A stretch of 64,000 nt of DNA from JAXLVB01 sp046329195 (GCA_046329195.1 JAXLVB010000002.1:806001-870000), one strand, 5' to 3'; shown: positions 1-8,837, counted from the first letter of the stretch. Numbers and translations are program-made. Notes: generated from the sequence alone by a model not told the origin.

Positions 1-1293
1 TTTTTGAAAATCAGCACTTAAGGCATTTCCATTTTTAAAATGACCATAATAAGATCTAATTCCCTTCCAAAAAGCCTCGTTACCCACTTCTTCACGCAAC
101 ATGTGTAACACCCAACCTCCTTTTTCATACGAGTTGGGGTTGAGGAGTTGCATCAAATTCGTAGTTGTTGTATCTACAATAGCACCATTTGGATTCATTT
201 TAGCATATCGAAAAACCGTTCCTTTGTTTTGTTGAAGCACTTTTTGAAGTGAATCCCGCCCGTAGGCATGTTCAAGGTACAAAGCAGAAAAGTAGGTGGC
301 AAAACCTTCACTCAGCCAGATGTGTCGCCAGTCTTTTTCGGAAGCCGAATTACCAAAATACTGATGGGCGATTTCATGCGCCAATAGTGCTTCCATATCC
401 ATACTTTTGTAACCCTTAATTGCATTTTCGGTATAAAAAATACAACTGGCGTTTTCCATGCCACCAAAAATGGTCTTGGACTCTACATTGGCCAACTTTT
501 CATACGAATAGGGGCCTATCTGTTGAATAAAAAACTCCAAGATGGCTTTAGCAGGCCGATAATCGAAAAAACCTTTGTCTCGGTCTTGGGGATAAACCCA
601 ACTTTCAACAGGAATACAATTGGTGTCGCCTACATAATCAACGGCAAATCGGGCGACACCAATCACCATTACTTTGGTAGGAATCGGGGTATTTTCGACC
701 CAACGAGTCAATTTCCGTTGTTCGGTTAAATCACTTTCTTCGGCCAATTTACCGTTAGCAATCACTTTATAGGACGAAGGAGCCGTAACGGTAAACTCGC
801 ACGTGGACTTATCGGAAGGATGGTCCACTACGCTTAACCAATGACGGGCTCGGTTGGGCCAGTTGTCTCCAAAAAAAGTTCGGTCTCCAAATTTATTCTT
901 AGAAATAATCAACCCATCTGCTGGAGTTCCTTCGTAAAACAAAGTAACAGTTTGATTATCAGCGGGAAAATTGTCTGGAAGTTGGATGGTCACTCGGTCG
1001 TTTTGGTGACTAAAAACTAAGGGTTTCTCTCGCCATTTTACTGATTTTACAGTCATTCCTTTTATGTCCAAATAGGATTTCTTTCCTACCAAATCAAACC
1101 AAATACTAGAGGAATTTGCTGATTTTAACTGAAAAGTAATCGAGGCTTCTACCTGAATTTGGTCAGTGTGGTCGAACAACTGCAATGCAAAAGCATAATG
1201 CTGCACATCAACGGATGGTTGAAGATATTGCGTTTGGGCAGCTACCAAAACGACCCAACTGCAAAAAAAACAAGTTAAAAGACTTTTGAACAT
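1..1293 (-). CDS. Secreted M1-family zinc aminopeptidase, C-terminus cut by window edge
   Basis: Reading the minus strand from an ATG at 1293 gives 431 uninterrupted codons that run off the left edge, so the C-terminus is missing. The N-terminus is a signal peptide ending near residue 20 (VVLVAAQ). The M1 hallmarks are all present: the exopeptidase motif GGMEN, the zinc site HEIAH at residues 306-310, and the third zinc ligand E329 in WLSEGF, exactly 19 residues after the second histidine. Members of this family trim N-terminal residues from peptides; with a signal peptide this one should act in the periplasm or at the surface. It lies downstream of a secreted amidohydrolase on the same strand, but a good terminator separates them, so it is probably a separate unit. 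I see no clear -7 box in the short upstream gap. Family assignment is secure; substrate is unknown. Confidence 0.92.
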   Translation of the reverse strand, partial: MFKSLLTCFFCSWVVLVAAQTQYLQPSVDVQHYAFALQLFDHTDQIQVEASITFQLKSANSSSIWFDLVGKKSYLDIKGMTVKSVKWREKPLVFSHQNDRVTIQLPDNFPADNQTVTLFYEGTPADGLIISKNKFGDRTFFGDNWPNRARHWLSVVDHPSDKSTCEFTVTAPSSYKVIANGKLAEESDLTEQRKLTRWVENTPIPTKVMVIGVARFAVDYVGDTNCIPVESWVYPQDRDKGFFDYRPAKAILEFFIQQIGPYSYEKLANVESKTIFGGMENASCIFYTENAIKGYKSMDMEALLAHEIAHQYFGNSASEKDWRHIWLSEGFATYFSALYLEHAYGRDSLQKVLQQNKGTVFRYAKMNPNGAIVDTTTTNLMQLLNPNSYEKGGWVLHMLREEVGNEAFWKGIRSYYGHFKNGNALSADFQK

Positions 1294-1329
1294 GGGCAGA
1301 TTACTTGGAGAAAACACCAATGGAGCATA

Positions 1330-1380
1330 GTAAAAAAGCAGAAAAGACGCTGGCAGTAATAAAGTACCCTGCCAGTCGTC
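1330..1380 (-). terminator. Rho-independent terminator of the amidohydrolase gene
   Basis: On the minus strand, CTGGCAG (1369-1375) pairs with CTGCCAG (1350-1356) across a 12-base loop, with GACG/CGTC extending the stem past one bulged base. A T-rich tract follows at 1345-1326. It lies 35 bases beyond the amidohydrolase stop codon. Confidence 0.75.
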
Positions 1381-1414
1381 ATTTCTAAATGTAATGGTTA
1401 ATCTTGTGTGTAAA

Positions 1415-2689
1415 TTACTCGTTCTTATACACAACCCCTTCTTTCATGACAAATTTCATAGCTTGCAATGTCTTGATATTTTTGGTGGGGTCCTCGTCAG
1501 AAGCAATGATATCGGCCAATTTTCCAGCTTCAATAGAGCCTAATTGGTCTTTTACTCCCAAAATGCCAGCATTAGTCATCGTAGCTGCTTGAATTGCTTC
1601 CATCGCTGGCATCCCTGCCTCTACCATATACTCAAATTCTTTGGCGTTGTAGCCATGCACATACACACCCGCATCGGTACCGAAGGCGATTTTTACTCCT
1701 GCTTTGTAGGCTTTAGCAAAAGTAGCTTGGATTTTAGGACCAATGGCAAGGGCTTTAGGTGTCACAAGTGCCGAATAATACCCAAAAATACGGGCTGAAT
1801 CAGATGACACTTTACCAGCAATAATGGTTGCTACCATGTACGTTCCTTTTTGTTTCATCAGGTCAATACACTCATCGTCAATCAACGAACCGTGCTCAAT
1901 CGTGGTCACCCCACCCAAAATGGCTCTTTTGGCGCCTTCTGCCCCGTGTGCGTGAGCGGCTACGTGGTAACCATAATCTTTAGCTGTTTCCACAATCGCT
2001 TTGATTTCTTCTACCGTAAATTGTGGTCCTTGGCCATCTTTAGCTTGACTCAAAACGCCACCCGTAGCGGTAATTTTGATAAAATCCGAACCATCTTTAT
2101 ACCGTTGACGAACGGCTTTGCGAGCATCGTCCACTCCATTGACTACACCCTCAGCTGGGCCTGGGTCACCCATAAGATCTTTGCGATAGCCATTGGTGGG
2201 GTCGGCATGACCACCCGTAGAGGCGATACTTTTGCCTGCCGAAAAAATCCTTGGCCCTACTACAATGCCTCTTGCTACGGCATTTCTTAATGATGTATTC
2301 ACACCACTACCCCCACAATCCCGAACGGTGGTAAAGCCAGCCATTAATGTCTTTTTGGCATAAACGGTTGATTGAAAGGCGACATCAGGTACGTTTTGAG
2401 TAAAACGGTCGGCCACAGCACCACGGCGAGTTTCACTTTCTAAATGCACGTGCAAATCAATAAAACCGGGCATCACCGTTTTCTTAGATAAATCAACTAA
2501 TTTATCAGTGGCACTCGGTTTTTTGAACCCTTTTTCGACAGAAACGATTTTGTTACCAGTAACCACAATGGTCATTTGAGGCTTGACTTCGTTAGAAATA
2601 CCATCAATTAAGTTGCCACAGTGGATGATTGTGTTCTGGGCAAAGCTTGAAAACGAGGCAAAACAGGCTAAAAGAAGAAGTTTTTTCAT
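1415..2689 (-). CDS. Exported metal-dependent amidohydrolase (imidazolonepropionase/prolidase-like)
   Basis: A 424-residue protein with a signal peptide (about 1-18, ending SFAQ) and a complete amidohydrolase barrel. Visible metal-site residues are H80 and H82 in the HVH motif after strand 1, the probable carboxylated lysine K205 in DFIKITATGG, H246/H248 in AAHAHG, H266 in IEHGS and the catalytic D339 in FGTDAG. The C-terminal GSIEAGKLADI segment is the usual end of the composite beta domain. Family members with this signature (Xaa-Pro or Xaa-Arg dipeptidases and related cyclic-amide hydrolases) cleave peptide or amide bonds with two metals; the exact substrate cannot be read. Export plus the neighbouring M1 peptidase suggests peptide scavenging. 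A perfect minus-strand -7 box lies 38-45 bases upstream of the start, and a terminator follows the gene. Confidence 0.88.
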   Translation of the reverse strand: MKKLLLLACFASFSSFAQNTIIHCGNLIDGISNEVKPQMTIVVTGNKIVSVEKGFKKPSATDKLVDLSKKTVMPGFIDLHVHLESETRRGAVADRFTQNVPDVAFQSTVYAKKTLMAGFTTVRDCGGSGVNTSLRNAVARGIVVGPRIFSAGKSIASTGGHADPTNGYRKDLMGDPGPAEGVVNGVDDARKAVRQRYKDGSDFIKITATGGVLSQAKDGQGPQFTVEEIKAIVETAKDYGYHVAAHAHGAEGAKRAILGGVTTIEHGSLIDDECIDLMKQKGTYMVATIIAGKVSSDSARIFGYYSALVTPKALAIGPKIQATFAKAYKAGVKIAFGTDAGVYVHGYNAKEFEYMVEAGMPAMEAIQAATMTNAGILGVKDQLGSIEAGKLADIIASDEDPTKNIKTLQAMKFVMKEGVVYKNE

Positions 2690-2726
2690 GAAACGGGTTC
2701 GTTTTGGTTAGGTATAGTTGAATGCT

Positions 2727-2734
2727 CAAAGCTA
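2727..2734 (-). promoter_or_regulatory. Bacteroidota -7 box for the amidohydrolase gene
   Basis: The minus strand reads TAGCTTTG here, a perfect match to TAnnTTTG. It predicts transcription starting near 2721 and a 5' UTR of about 30 bases. No TTTG is seen at the matching -33 position, so only half of the promoter is supported. Confidence 0.4.
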
Positions 2735-2798
2735 TCAATTTTAGCGCAACAATTCAGTAAGCCATACTTTTTTCTAATTTTACGGCGACAAAAGAAGG

Positions 2799-3038
2799 AT
2801 GAATATGCGACGTATTCCTGCATTGCTGGGCATTGGCTTGGTACGGATGTATCAACTACTCATTTCACCCTATTTGCCCAATGCCTGTCGGTATTCGCCC
2901 ACTTGTTCACAATATATGATTGAGGCGATTCAACGGTTTGGAATCATCAAAGGCGGTTGGTTGGGACTCAAGCGAATCTCACGATGTCATCCTTGGGGTG
3001 GTCACGGACATGATCCGGTGCCAGAACGATTTGATTAA
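2799..3038 (+). CDS. yidD: Membrane protein insertion efficiency factor YidD
   Basis: A 79-residue protein matching the small, highly conserved YidD family: RMYQLLISPYLPNACRYSP followed by TCSQYMIEAI, GGWLGLKRISRCHPWGGHG and a short tail. The invariant cysteines of the CRYSPTCS and RCHP motifs are present. Family members sit at the inner face of the cytoplasmic membrane through an N-terminal amphipathic helix and help the YidC/Sec machinery insert proteins. The start at 2799 follows AGAAGG, a purine-rich stretch that may act as a ribosome binding site; a second ATG two codons later is possible. The gene stands alone and is followed by a terminator, rather than lying in the rpmH-rnpA-yidC context seen in many other bacteria. 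Confidence 0.93.
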   Translation: MNMRRIPALLGIGLVRMYQLLISPYLPNACRYSPTCSQYMIEAIQRFGIIKGGWLGLKRISRCHPWGGHGHDPVPERFD

Positions 3039-3070
3039 TAGGTCTGGGGATAAACCACCATTTATTTCTG

Positions 3071-3098
3071 AGGTCTGTCGGGAGACAGACCTTCTTTT
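3071..3098 (+). terminator. Terminator downstream of yidD
   Basis: AGGTCTGTC (3071-3079) and GACAGACCT (3084-3092) form a perfect 9-bp stem with a GGGA tetraloop, followed by TCTTTTA. It lies about 30 bases past the yidD stop and well before the next gene. Confidence 0.8.
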
Positions 3099-3180
3099 AC
3101 TGTAAAAATCAACGAAGAACCGACTAAAATAATAAAGCTCAATAAAGCGCTTTCATTTCTGAGTTTCCAAAATTCAACTT

Positions 3181-3708
3181 ATGATAAAGATAGGAATTAT
3201 CAATGTTTCTGACCGAGCCAGTGCTGGTATTTATGAAGATATTCCCGGCAAAGCCGTTGTACAGACCTTAGAAGAGTATTTAGAGTCAAGCTTTGTACCT
3301 GTGTATCGGGTGATTCCAGATGAACAAGCGCTTATCAGCGAAACGTTAATAGAAATGGCGGATGAAGAGGACTGTTGTTTAATCGTAACCACTGGTGGTA
3401 CTGGACCTGCACCAAGAGATGTGACCCCAGAAGCAACAGAGGCCGTTTGTCAGAAAATGATGCCCGGTTTTGGAGAATTGATGCGTCAAGTGAGTTTAAA
3501 GTATGTGCCTACGGCTATCTTGTCACGGCAAACGGCCGGTATTCGAGGTAAATCGTTGATAATCAATTTGCCCGGAAAACCTTCAGCCATTCGGCAATGT
3601 TTAGATGCCGTTTTTCCGGCTGTACCCTATTGTATTGACTTAATTGGCGGACCTTATTTGGTTACTAATGAGGCGGTTATTAAGGCATTTAGACCCAAAA
3701 GTAGTTAG
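3181..3708 (+). CDS. mog: Molybdopterin adenylyltransferase (MogA/MoaB family)
   Basis: A 175-residue protein with the MoCF-binding fold: IGIINVSDRASAGIYED at the N-terminus, then the nucleotide-binding loop TTGGTGPAPRDVTPEAT (about residues 70-86) and the distal motif IINLPGKPSAIRQCL. Mog adenylylates molybdopterin so that MoeA can insert molybdate. MoaB-type paralogues share the fold, but the RDVTPEAT form favours the active Mog type. No other molybdenum cofactor gene is in the window, so the pathway must be encoded elsewhere. The gene stands alone between yidD and the convergent yceI-like gene. Confidence 0.9.
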   Translation: MIKIGIINVSDRASAGIYEDIPGKAVVQTLEEYLESSFVPVYRVIPDEQALISETLIEMADEEDCCLIVTTGGTGPAPRDVTPEATEAVCQKMMPGFGELMRQVSLKYVPTAILSRQTAGIRGKSLIINLPGKPSAIRQCLDAVFPAVPYCIDLIGGPYLVTNEAVIKAFRPKSS

Positions 3709-3744
3709 GGAAAGATTTCGTGGATAAAGAAGAGGATTTTCATA

Positions 3745-4365
3745 CTACTTTATTGCTTTTCGGAACAGAAGGTCTATCTTGATCTGCATGGCATTGGAAA
3801 TTATATCATTCTTGATGGCTCCAAAATCAAAAAGATTTTGGGATTTGTAGGTAATCCCCCAAAGTGTACGTATCAGCGTAGGCTCGGCTTTAACCGAGAT
3901 AGCTTCTTTTTGTTGAGTAATAATTGCCGTAAAAGTAATTCGATTGGTGATTCCTTTCATCATTAAATCACCTGTTACCACAAAATTAGTAGCAAGTGAA
4001 GTAGGCTCTACTTTTATGATGGTAAACGTGGCGGTTGGGTACTTGTCAGTATCAAAAAAATCAGTGGATTTAAGGTGTTGTTCTATATTTTTTTGTCCTT
4101 TTTTATCTTTTAAATCAGTGTTTTGAATCGTATTCATGTCCATGACAAATCGGCCACCCGTGATTTTCCCATTCGATGCTTGAGTCAGAATCCCTGATTC
4201 AAATCGTAACGTGCCCTCATGTCCACCGTTGCCCACTGCATAATTTCCTCTCCAAAAAATAGTACTTTCATCAAGGGATAGCTCCGCTTTTCCTTGCGAA
4301 TAAGCAGATAAAGAGCAAAATATAGCAAAGATTAATGATTTGTACAGCAGAATTTTAGTGTTCAT
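3745..4365 (-). CDS. YceI-family exported protein
   Basis: A 206-residue protein with a signal peptide (cleavage probably after AYSQ near residue 24) and the YceI lipocalin-like pattern: S.I.W.G.YAVGNGGHEGTLRF, then GGRFVMDM, LKSTDFFDTDKYPTATF and TGDLMMKGITN. YceI proteins are periplasmic eight-stranded barrels that bind isoprenoid or fatty lipid chains; the ligand here is unknown. The start codon overlaps the stop of the upstream propeller gene by four bases (ATGA), so the two are almost certainly translated from one transcript. This makes it the last gene of an operon with three Reg_prop propellers. Family assignment is good; its role with the propellers is not known. Confidence 0.87.
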   Translation of the reverse strand: MNTKILLYKSLIFAIFCSLSAYSQGKAELSLDESTIFWRGNYAVGNGGHEGTLRFESGILTQASNGKITGGRFVMDMNTIQNTDLKDKKGQKNIEQHLKSTDFFDTDKYPTATFTIIKVEPTSLATNFVVTGDLMMKGITNRITFTAIITQQKEAISVKAEPTLIRTLWGITYKSQNLFDFGAIKNDIISNAMQIKIDLLFRKAIK

Positions 4366-5432
4366 GGTTTGAATTTCTCAAATGTTTTACCGTTGAATTG
4401 ATAGACTCCCGATTGGTGCGTACCAAGCCATAAATTCCCCTGTCGATCTTTGTAAATTGAAAATAATGTAATATGCTTTGAACCTTCTTTTACCGGATAG
4501 TGAGTGATGGTATGCCCATCGTATTTCCAGACACCTGTGTCATAAGTGACCATCCATAAGGTCTGTTGACGGTCTTCTAAAATGGACAAGTAATAAATTA
4601 AATCCTCTCCATCGGCAGTTTTGATACCGTCAATCCCTTGCTCTCGTTTGTACTGAATTAAACTTTTCCCATCTCGATAACTATCATGAGCGGCGTTCGT
4701 ATCAATAACGTAGCGATAGCGAGTATTACAAAACCAGAATTTTCCTTTAGTGTCTTCAAGAATGGAACGAATACCAAAAGAACCACCGCCGGGGGTTTCG
4801 GTCAGTTCTTTTTCATACAACCACTTCAACGACGTTCCGTCGAAGCGACATAGGCCAAAATTGGAAGTACCGAACCAGAGATGCCCTTTTCGGTCTTTAT
4901 AAATCGTATAAACATCGTAAGGACTGTAAGACAGATGTGGGAATTGAGCATAAAACTTGTCTTCGAGATGATGCTTAGGAAAATGCAGTGCTTTACCGTC
5001 ATAACGATATACTCCGCCTTCGCCTGATGCTCCTTTGAACCACAAATCATCGGGTTGTAACTTCCACTCGTTTGTTGGAAAAATAGTTGTTGTAGGAATC
5101 AATTTGGTAAATCGTTGCCCGTCAAATTTACTGATACCGTTGAAGGTAGTAAAGTAAATATTGCCTGACTTATCTTCCTGAATCTCCCGAATTCGGTTGT
5201 TACACAAGCCATCTTTAGAAGTAAAATGGAGAATGGTTTTTCCATTGAAGCGATATACACCTTGCCCATCGCTTCCAAACCAATAGTTATTAGCTCTATC
5301 TTGAAATATCACCAAAATTGACTTGTCAAGTTGCGAAACTGTATCGCCCAATACAACTTGCGACTTGTTTTTCGCACCGAAAGAAGTGAAGGCCGTTAAT
5401 AAACTCAAGAGTAAAAACGTGTTCAGGGTCAT
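4362..5432 (-). CDS. Exported stand-alone seven-bladed Reg_prop propeller (third of three)
   Basis: A 356-residue protein with a short hydrophobic N-terminal signal (about 1-19) followed by seven repeats of the two-component-regulator propeller type. Each has the core D-x-x-G-N-x-W-F-G-T then G-x-x-R-[FY]-[DN]-G; examples are DRANNYWFGSDGQGVYRFNG and DRQGNLWLGTHQSGVYQFNG. Such blades normally form the periplasmic sensor half of hybrid two-component proteins that detect oligosaccharides. Here there is no Y_Y_Y domain, membrane helix or kinase. The gene abuts the upstream paralogue with no intervening base and overlaps the downstream yceI-like gene. It may act as a soluble ligand-binding partner or decoy; that is inference. 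A possible lyase-like propeller function cannot be excluded. Confidence 0.85.
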   Translation of the reverse strand: MTLNTFLLLSLLTAFTSFGAKNKSQVVLGDTVSQLDKSILVIFQDRANNYWFGSDGQGVYRFNGKTILHFTSKDGLCNNRIREIQEDKSGNIYFTTFNGISKFDGQRFTKLIPTTTIFPTNEWKLQPDDLWFKGASGEGGVYRYDGKALHFPKHHLEDKFYAQFPHLSYSPYDVYTIYKDRKGHLWFGTSNFGLCRFDGTSLKWLYEKELTETPGGGSFGIRSILEDTKGKFWFCNTRYRYVIDTNAAHDSYRDGKSLIQYKREQGIDGIKTADGEDLIYYLSILEDRQQTLWMVTYDTGVWKYDGHTITHYPVKEGSKHITLFSIYKDRQGNLWLGTHQSGVYQFNGKTFEKFKP

Positions 5433-6530
5433 TTATTCCGAAAAACTGGTAAAACCTTTCCCATCATAGCGATACAAGCCCGTCCCCCTTGTCCCTATCC
5501 AAAAATTGCCTGATTTATCTTCTAAAACACACCAAGTACCATGATTACGCAAGTCCTCTTTTTTGGATATCTTTTGAAAGGTTTTTCCAACTGTCTGTCT
5601 GGGATCATAACGCCAAACGCCACCTTCGGTTTCACGTATTGACACCTCTCCCGCTTCGGTAGCAAACCAAATATTTCCCAATTTGTCCTGCATTATTTGG
5701 CTCACAGTACACGAATCAAATATACCATTTTGCAATACGTTCGTAAACGTTTTTCCATCATAACGACACACCCCTTTGTACCTTCTACCAATCCAAATAT
5801 TCCCGTCTTTGTCTTCTAAAAGTCCACGAAACCAATCTTCATTATTGGGTCTAAAATTGACGATGGTTCTACCATCAAAGCGGTAAATACCTTTACTTCT
5901 GGTCGTAAACCAAATATTTCCTTTTTTGTCCTCAATCATACATAACACCAATTTAGGGTCAAATTTATTGGGGTTGATAATAGTTGGGTTGTCTATAAAA
6001 CGGGTAAATGTTTTTCCGTCATAACAGTAAATGCCATTTTCAGCCCCAAACCAAAATTTCCCATTTTTATCTTCTAAAATGCTATTTATAAAAATGTTTG
6101 TGGCTGGTTTATTGGTAAAATGGTCTATATAATTAGTATTGGCGATTGATATTGGAATGTCGGCAAAGGATTTTCCAACTGCCTGTCTGGGATCAAAACG
6201 AGATAGACCTTTATCGGTTCCGAACCAAATGTTCCCTTTCTTGTCTTCAAATAGTGCAAAAACACCGTTGCTATTTAATCCATCTTTGGTTGTAAAATTT
6301 GTGAAAGACGTTCCATCATAGCGAAAAACGCCATCGGCAGTGGTAGCAAACCAAAGATTCCCCCTCCTGTCTTGCAAACTGCAATGAACGTTGTCGCCTG
6401 AGTTTTTACTTTGTGATTTAATGAGGCGCAATTGACCTAAGTTTTCGTTTTTTTTCAGTTGTCCGTAGCAAGAAGAATCCAAGAAGGCCAATCCGTGCCA
6501 TAGCATGAAAATATATCTTAGTCGTTTCAT
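5433..6530 (-). CDS. Exported stand-alone seven-bladed Reg_prop propeller (second of three)
   Basis: A 365-residue paralogue of its two neighbours. The N-terminus (MKRLRYIFMLWHGLAFLDSS, then CYGQ) looks like a signal sequence; the residues before the cysteine fit a lipobox poorly, so lipoprotein status is doubtful. Seven Reg_prop blades follow, for example DRRGNLWFATTADGVFRYDG and DKSGNFWIGTRGTGLYRYDG. Blades 2 and 6 both end in an unusual FDPRQAVGKSF / YDPRQTVGKTF insertion, which suggests duplication inside the gene. There is no kinase, membrane segment or Y_Y_Y module. Its stop codon immediately precedes the start of the next gene, and only 38 bases separate it from the upstream paralogue, so the three form one transcript. 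Confidence 0.85.
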   Translation of the reverse strand: MKRLRYIFMLWHGLAFLDSSCYGQLKKNENLGQLRLIKSQSKNSGDNVHCSLQDRRGNLWFATTADGVFRYDGTSFTNFTTKDGLNSNGVFALFEDKKGNIWFGTDKGLSRFDPRQAVGKSFADIPISIANTNYIDHFTNKPATNIFINSILEDKNGKFWFGAENGIYCYDGKTFTRFIDNPTIINPNKFDPKLVLCMIEDKKGNIWFTTRSKGIYRFDGRTIVNFRPNNEDWFRGLLEDKDGNIWIGRRYKGVCRYDGKTFTNVLQNGIFDSCTVSQIMQDKLGNIWFATEAGEVSIRETEGGVWRYDPRQTVGKTFQKISKKEDLRNHGTWCVLEDKSGNFWIGTRGTGLYRYDGKGFTSFSE

Positions 6531-6568
6531 TTTTTATGTTTTTATACTGCGCTCCCGATTTGTTTATG

Positions 6569-7621
6569 CTACCAAGGGCCTTTCTTTTTTACTTGATAAA
6601 AGCGTTTTCCATCAAATCGAAAGAGACCACTTCCAGCACCCCACCACATATTTCCTGATTTGTCTTGAAACATGCTTTGAACGCAGCAGTTTAAGCCATC
6701 GGCAGGTGTAAAAACGGTAAAAGCTTTGGGGTTTGGCAAGGGAATAGAAGGGTCGAATCTCGTGGTGCTGCCTCGGGCGGTAATCCAAATGATACCCGAT
6801 TGTTCTATATAAATGCCCCAAAACTCCGTTCCACCTAAGCCGTCTTTGGCAGTGTAATCGGTGAAGGTTTTTCCATCATACTTACTTATACCATTTTTCA
6901 TGGTAAACCACATATTGCCCGCTTTGTCTTGGACAATCCCTCCTGCATAGTTTTCTCCCAATCCTTCTTTTTCATTGAAATTTACAATCGTTTTCCCATC
7001 ATACCGAAAGATGCCTTGATTCGACGAAGCGAACCAAATATTACCACTTTTGTCTTCCATCACACCAGCAATATTTACCTTTCCAAGTTCCTTGAAAAAT
7101 GAAAAACTTGCCCTGCCTTCACTATCGGCTTTAGGGTCGTAGCGGTAAACTCCTCCATGTGTACCTACCCAAATTGTACCTGATTTATCTACAAGAATGC
7201 CTTTTCGAGTGATATCAACGTGGTTCAGACCATCTTTTTGGTTATAATTTTTAAACCATTTGCCATCATACTTATAGACACCTTGGTCAGTGCCAAACCA
7301 CATATTACCATCTTTATCTTCATTGATAGCATAAACAGTTTGATTATAGAAACCATCGGGGTTAGAAAAGTAGGTCAAGGATTTTTCATCATACCTCACT
7401 ACGCCTTCTTCTATCGTACCAAACCACAAATTCCCTTTTGAGTCCTGAAAAATACTTCGGATGTATTGGCTTACCAAGGTTGTGTCAAAATCAGGAGCTA
7501 AGGATACAGGCTTAACCTTTCTAACCACTATCGGGCTGTCCTTTTGTTTTTTCATTTGCCCATGGCAAGAGGTACATAAAATAGCCACAAAAAGCACAAT
7601 TAATGCGGATTCAAATTTCAT
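6569..7621 (-). CDS. Stand-alone seven-bladed Reg_prop propeller, predicted lipoprotein (first of three)
   Basis: A 350-residue paralogue and the first gene of the propeller trio. Its signal peptide ends in LCTSC, a plausible lipobox with lipidated C19, so it is probably anchored to the outer membrane or periplasmic face. Seven Reg_prop blades follow (DSKGNLWFGTIEEGVVRYDE through DKSGNMWWGAGSGLFRFDG). As in the neighbours, no Y_Y_Y domain, membrane helix or histidine kinase is present, so it has only the ligand-sensing half of a hybrid two-component sensor. The 127 bases to the upstream Asp-box gene contain no convincing terminator, so that gene may be cotranscribed. Confidence 0.86.
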   Translation of the reverse strand: MKFESALIVLFVAILCTSCHGQMKKQKDSPIVVRKVKPVSLAPDFDTTLVSQYIRSIFQDSKGNLWFGTIEEGVVRYDEKSLTYFSNPDGFYNQTVYAINEDKDGNMWFGTDQGVYKYDGKWFKNYNQKDGLNHVDITRKGILVDKSGTIWVGTHGGVYRYDPKADSEGRASFSFFKELGKVNIAGVMEDKSGNIWFASSNQGIFRYDGKTIVNFNEKEGLGENYAGGIVQDKAGNMWFTMKNGISKYDGKTFTDYTAKDGLGGTEFWGIYIEQSGIIWITARGSTTRFDPSIPLPNPKAFTVFTPADGLNCCVQSMFQDKSGNMWWGAGSGLFRFDGKRFYQVKKKGPW

Positions 7622-7748
7622 TCGGTTGCTGCTGATTACTGGGGAATTTTATTGCAAGAAAACACATGATGTTTTTGTAATTTCCATCAATATCTTTTCT
7701 CTGTATGAAAAGGAACTTAAAATTCAATATTGCTGAGTTTAAAGTTTT

Positions 7749-8837
7749 TCAGCATCCTTTATTGGGTATGATGTAGAGTACATCACCCGAAACTGATACA
7801 TTGAAGCCAAATTTTCCTTTTAAAGGAAGTGGCAACTGCTGCCATGTTTTACCCTTATCAGATGATCGAAATATACCATCTGAGCGACCACATATTAAAT
7901 AATTACCCATTTGTTTGATGGATAAAATCTCCGGTGAAGATTGATTTAAGCCTATTTTTTTCAACAGCAAACTACTCAAGGAAGGCTGAAGGTCTTCATC
8001 AATCGCATTCCAAGTTTTACCACTATCCGTTGAAATTAATAGGTTGTTGGTTTTGGTGATTGAGTTGTTGACAACAGCCGCAAATCCTCCATCAATTCGT
8101 TCTACTGCTACACCAGCTCCCCCTTGACTGAGCACACGACTCCACGTCTGACCATCATCCGTAGATCGTAATATTCCCTCTTTACTGGTGGACAGGAGTA
8201 CACCGTTTGACTCTACCAATCTTATTCTACCATCTCCAACGTAGGCTGGTTTCCAGGTTTTTCCACTGTTAGTCGATCTGAAAAGAACGTTGTTCGAGGC
8301 AATGAAAACTGTGCCTCTGTTTGATTCAAAAACGTTGTGTACTATTTTCTCATTATAAGTCTTGGTCATCCAATCTTTCGTTGTGTCTATGCGCACGGCT
8401 TGCTCCTGAAAGTTCGTGTATATGGGCGACCAATTACTCGTTCCGTTTATTTTTTGTAAAAATTGACCCCTGATATCATAGGCAAATATCCCATTCTTGC
8501 TAGGGGCAATGTTACGTTGTCTGCCGGGAAAAATCTCTTTTGTCCAAAATGAAGTTGTGGAATTGGGTTCATTGTGATAAACCCCATTTCCGGCACGTAA
8601 ATAGAGCCCAAGGTCATTTGCGATTAAACCATCTCTCCACACACCTTCTCTTTGCAATTTTTCAGGCAGCCCCTCGCTAATGTCCTGCCAGGTTTGTCCA
8701 CCATCAGTAGATTTAAAAATGATGGATTTGCTTTCGTTTATTACTTTCGTTTTTGCTTCCTTTTCTTTTAGCACAAAAGAATTTAGTAGAACTACAACCA
8801 TGAAGGTAGCCGGGATAAACACAATTAACTTTTTCAT
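7749..8837 (-). CDS. Exported Asp-box (BNR/sialidase-type) repeat propeller protein
   Basis: A 362-residue protein with an N-terminal signal (MKKLIVFIPATFMVVVLL, cleavage uncertain) and at least five Asp-box repeats of the form S-[ST]-[DN]-x-G-x-T-W: STDGGQTW, STNSGKTW, STDDGQTW, STDSGKTW and SSDKGKTW. This pattern builds beta-propellers found in sialidases, photosystem II assembly factor YCF48 and many carbohydrate-binding secreted proteins. The sialidase RIP motif and catalytic arginine triad are not evident, so I do not call it a sialidase. It lies upstream of the three Reg_prop propellers on the same strand, giving four exported propeller proteins in a row. Function is unknown. Confidence 0.82.
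   Translation of the reverse strand: MKKLIVFIPATFMVVVLLNSFVLKEKEAKTKVINESKSIIFKSTDGGQTWQDISEGLPEKLQREGVWRDGLIANDLGLYLRAGNGVYHNEPNSTTSFWTKEIFPGRQRNIAPSKNGIFAYDIRGQFLQKINGTSNWSPIYTNFQEQAVRIDTTKDWMTKTYNEKIVHNVFESNRGTVFIASNNVLFRSTNSGKTWKPAYVGDGRIRLVESNGVLLSTSKEGILRSTDDGQTWSRVLSQGGAGVAVERIDGGFAAVVNNSITKTNNLLISTDSGKTWNAIDEDLQPSLSSLLLKKIGLNQSSPEILSIKQMGNYLICGRSDGIFRSSDKGKTWQQLPLPLKGKFGFNVSVSGDVLYIIPNKGC

Noticed and set aside
7749..8837. Sialidase
   Set aside because: Asp-boxes are present but no arginine triad or RIP motif was seen.
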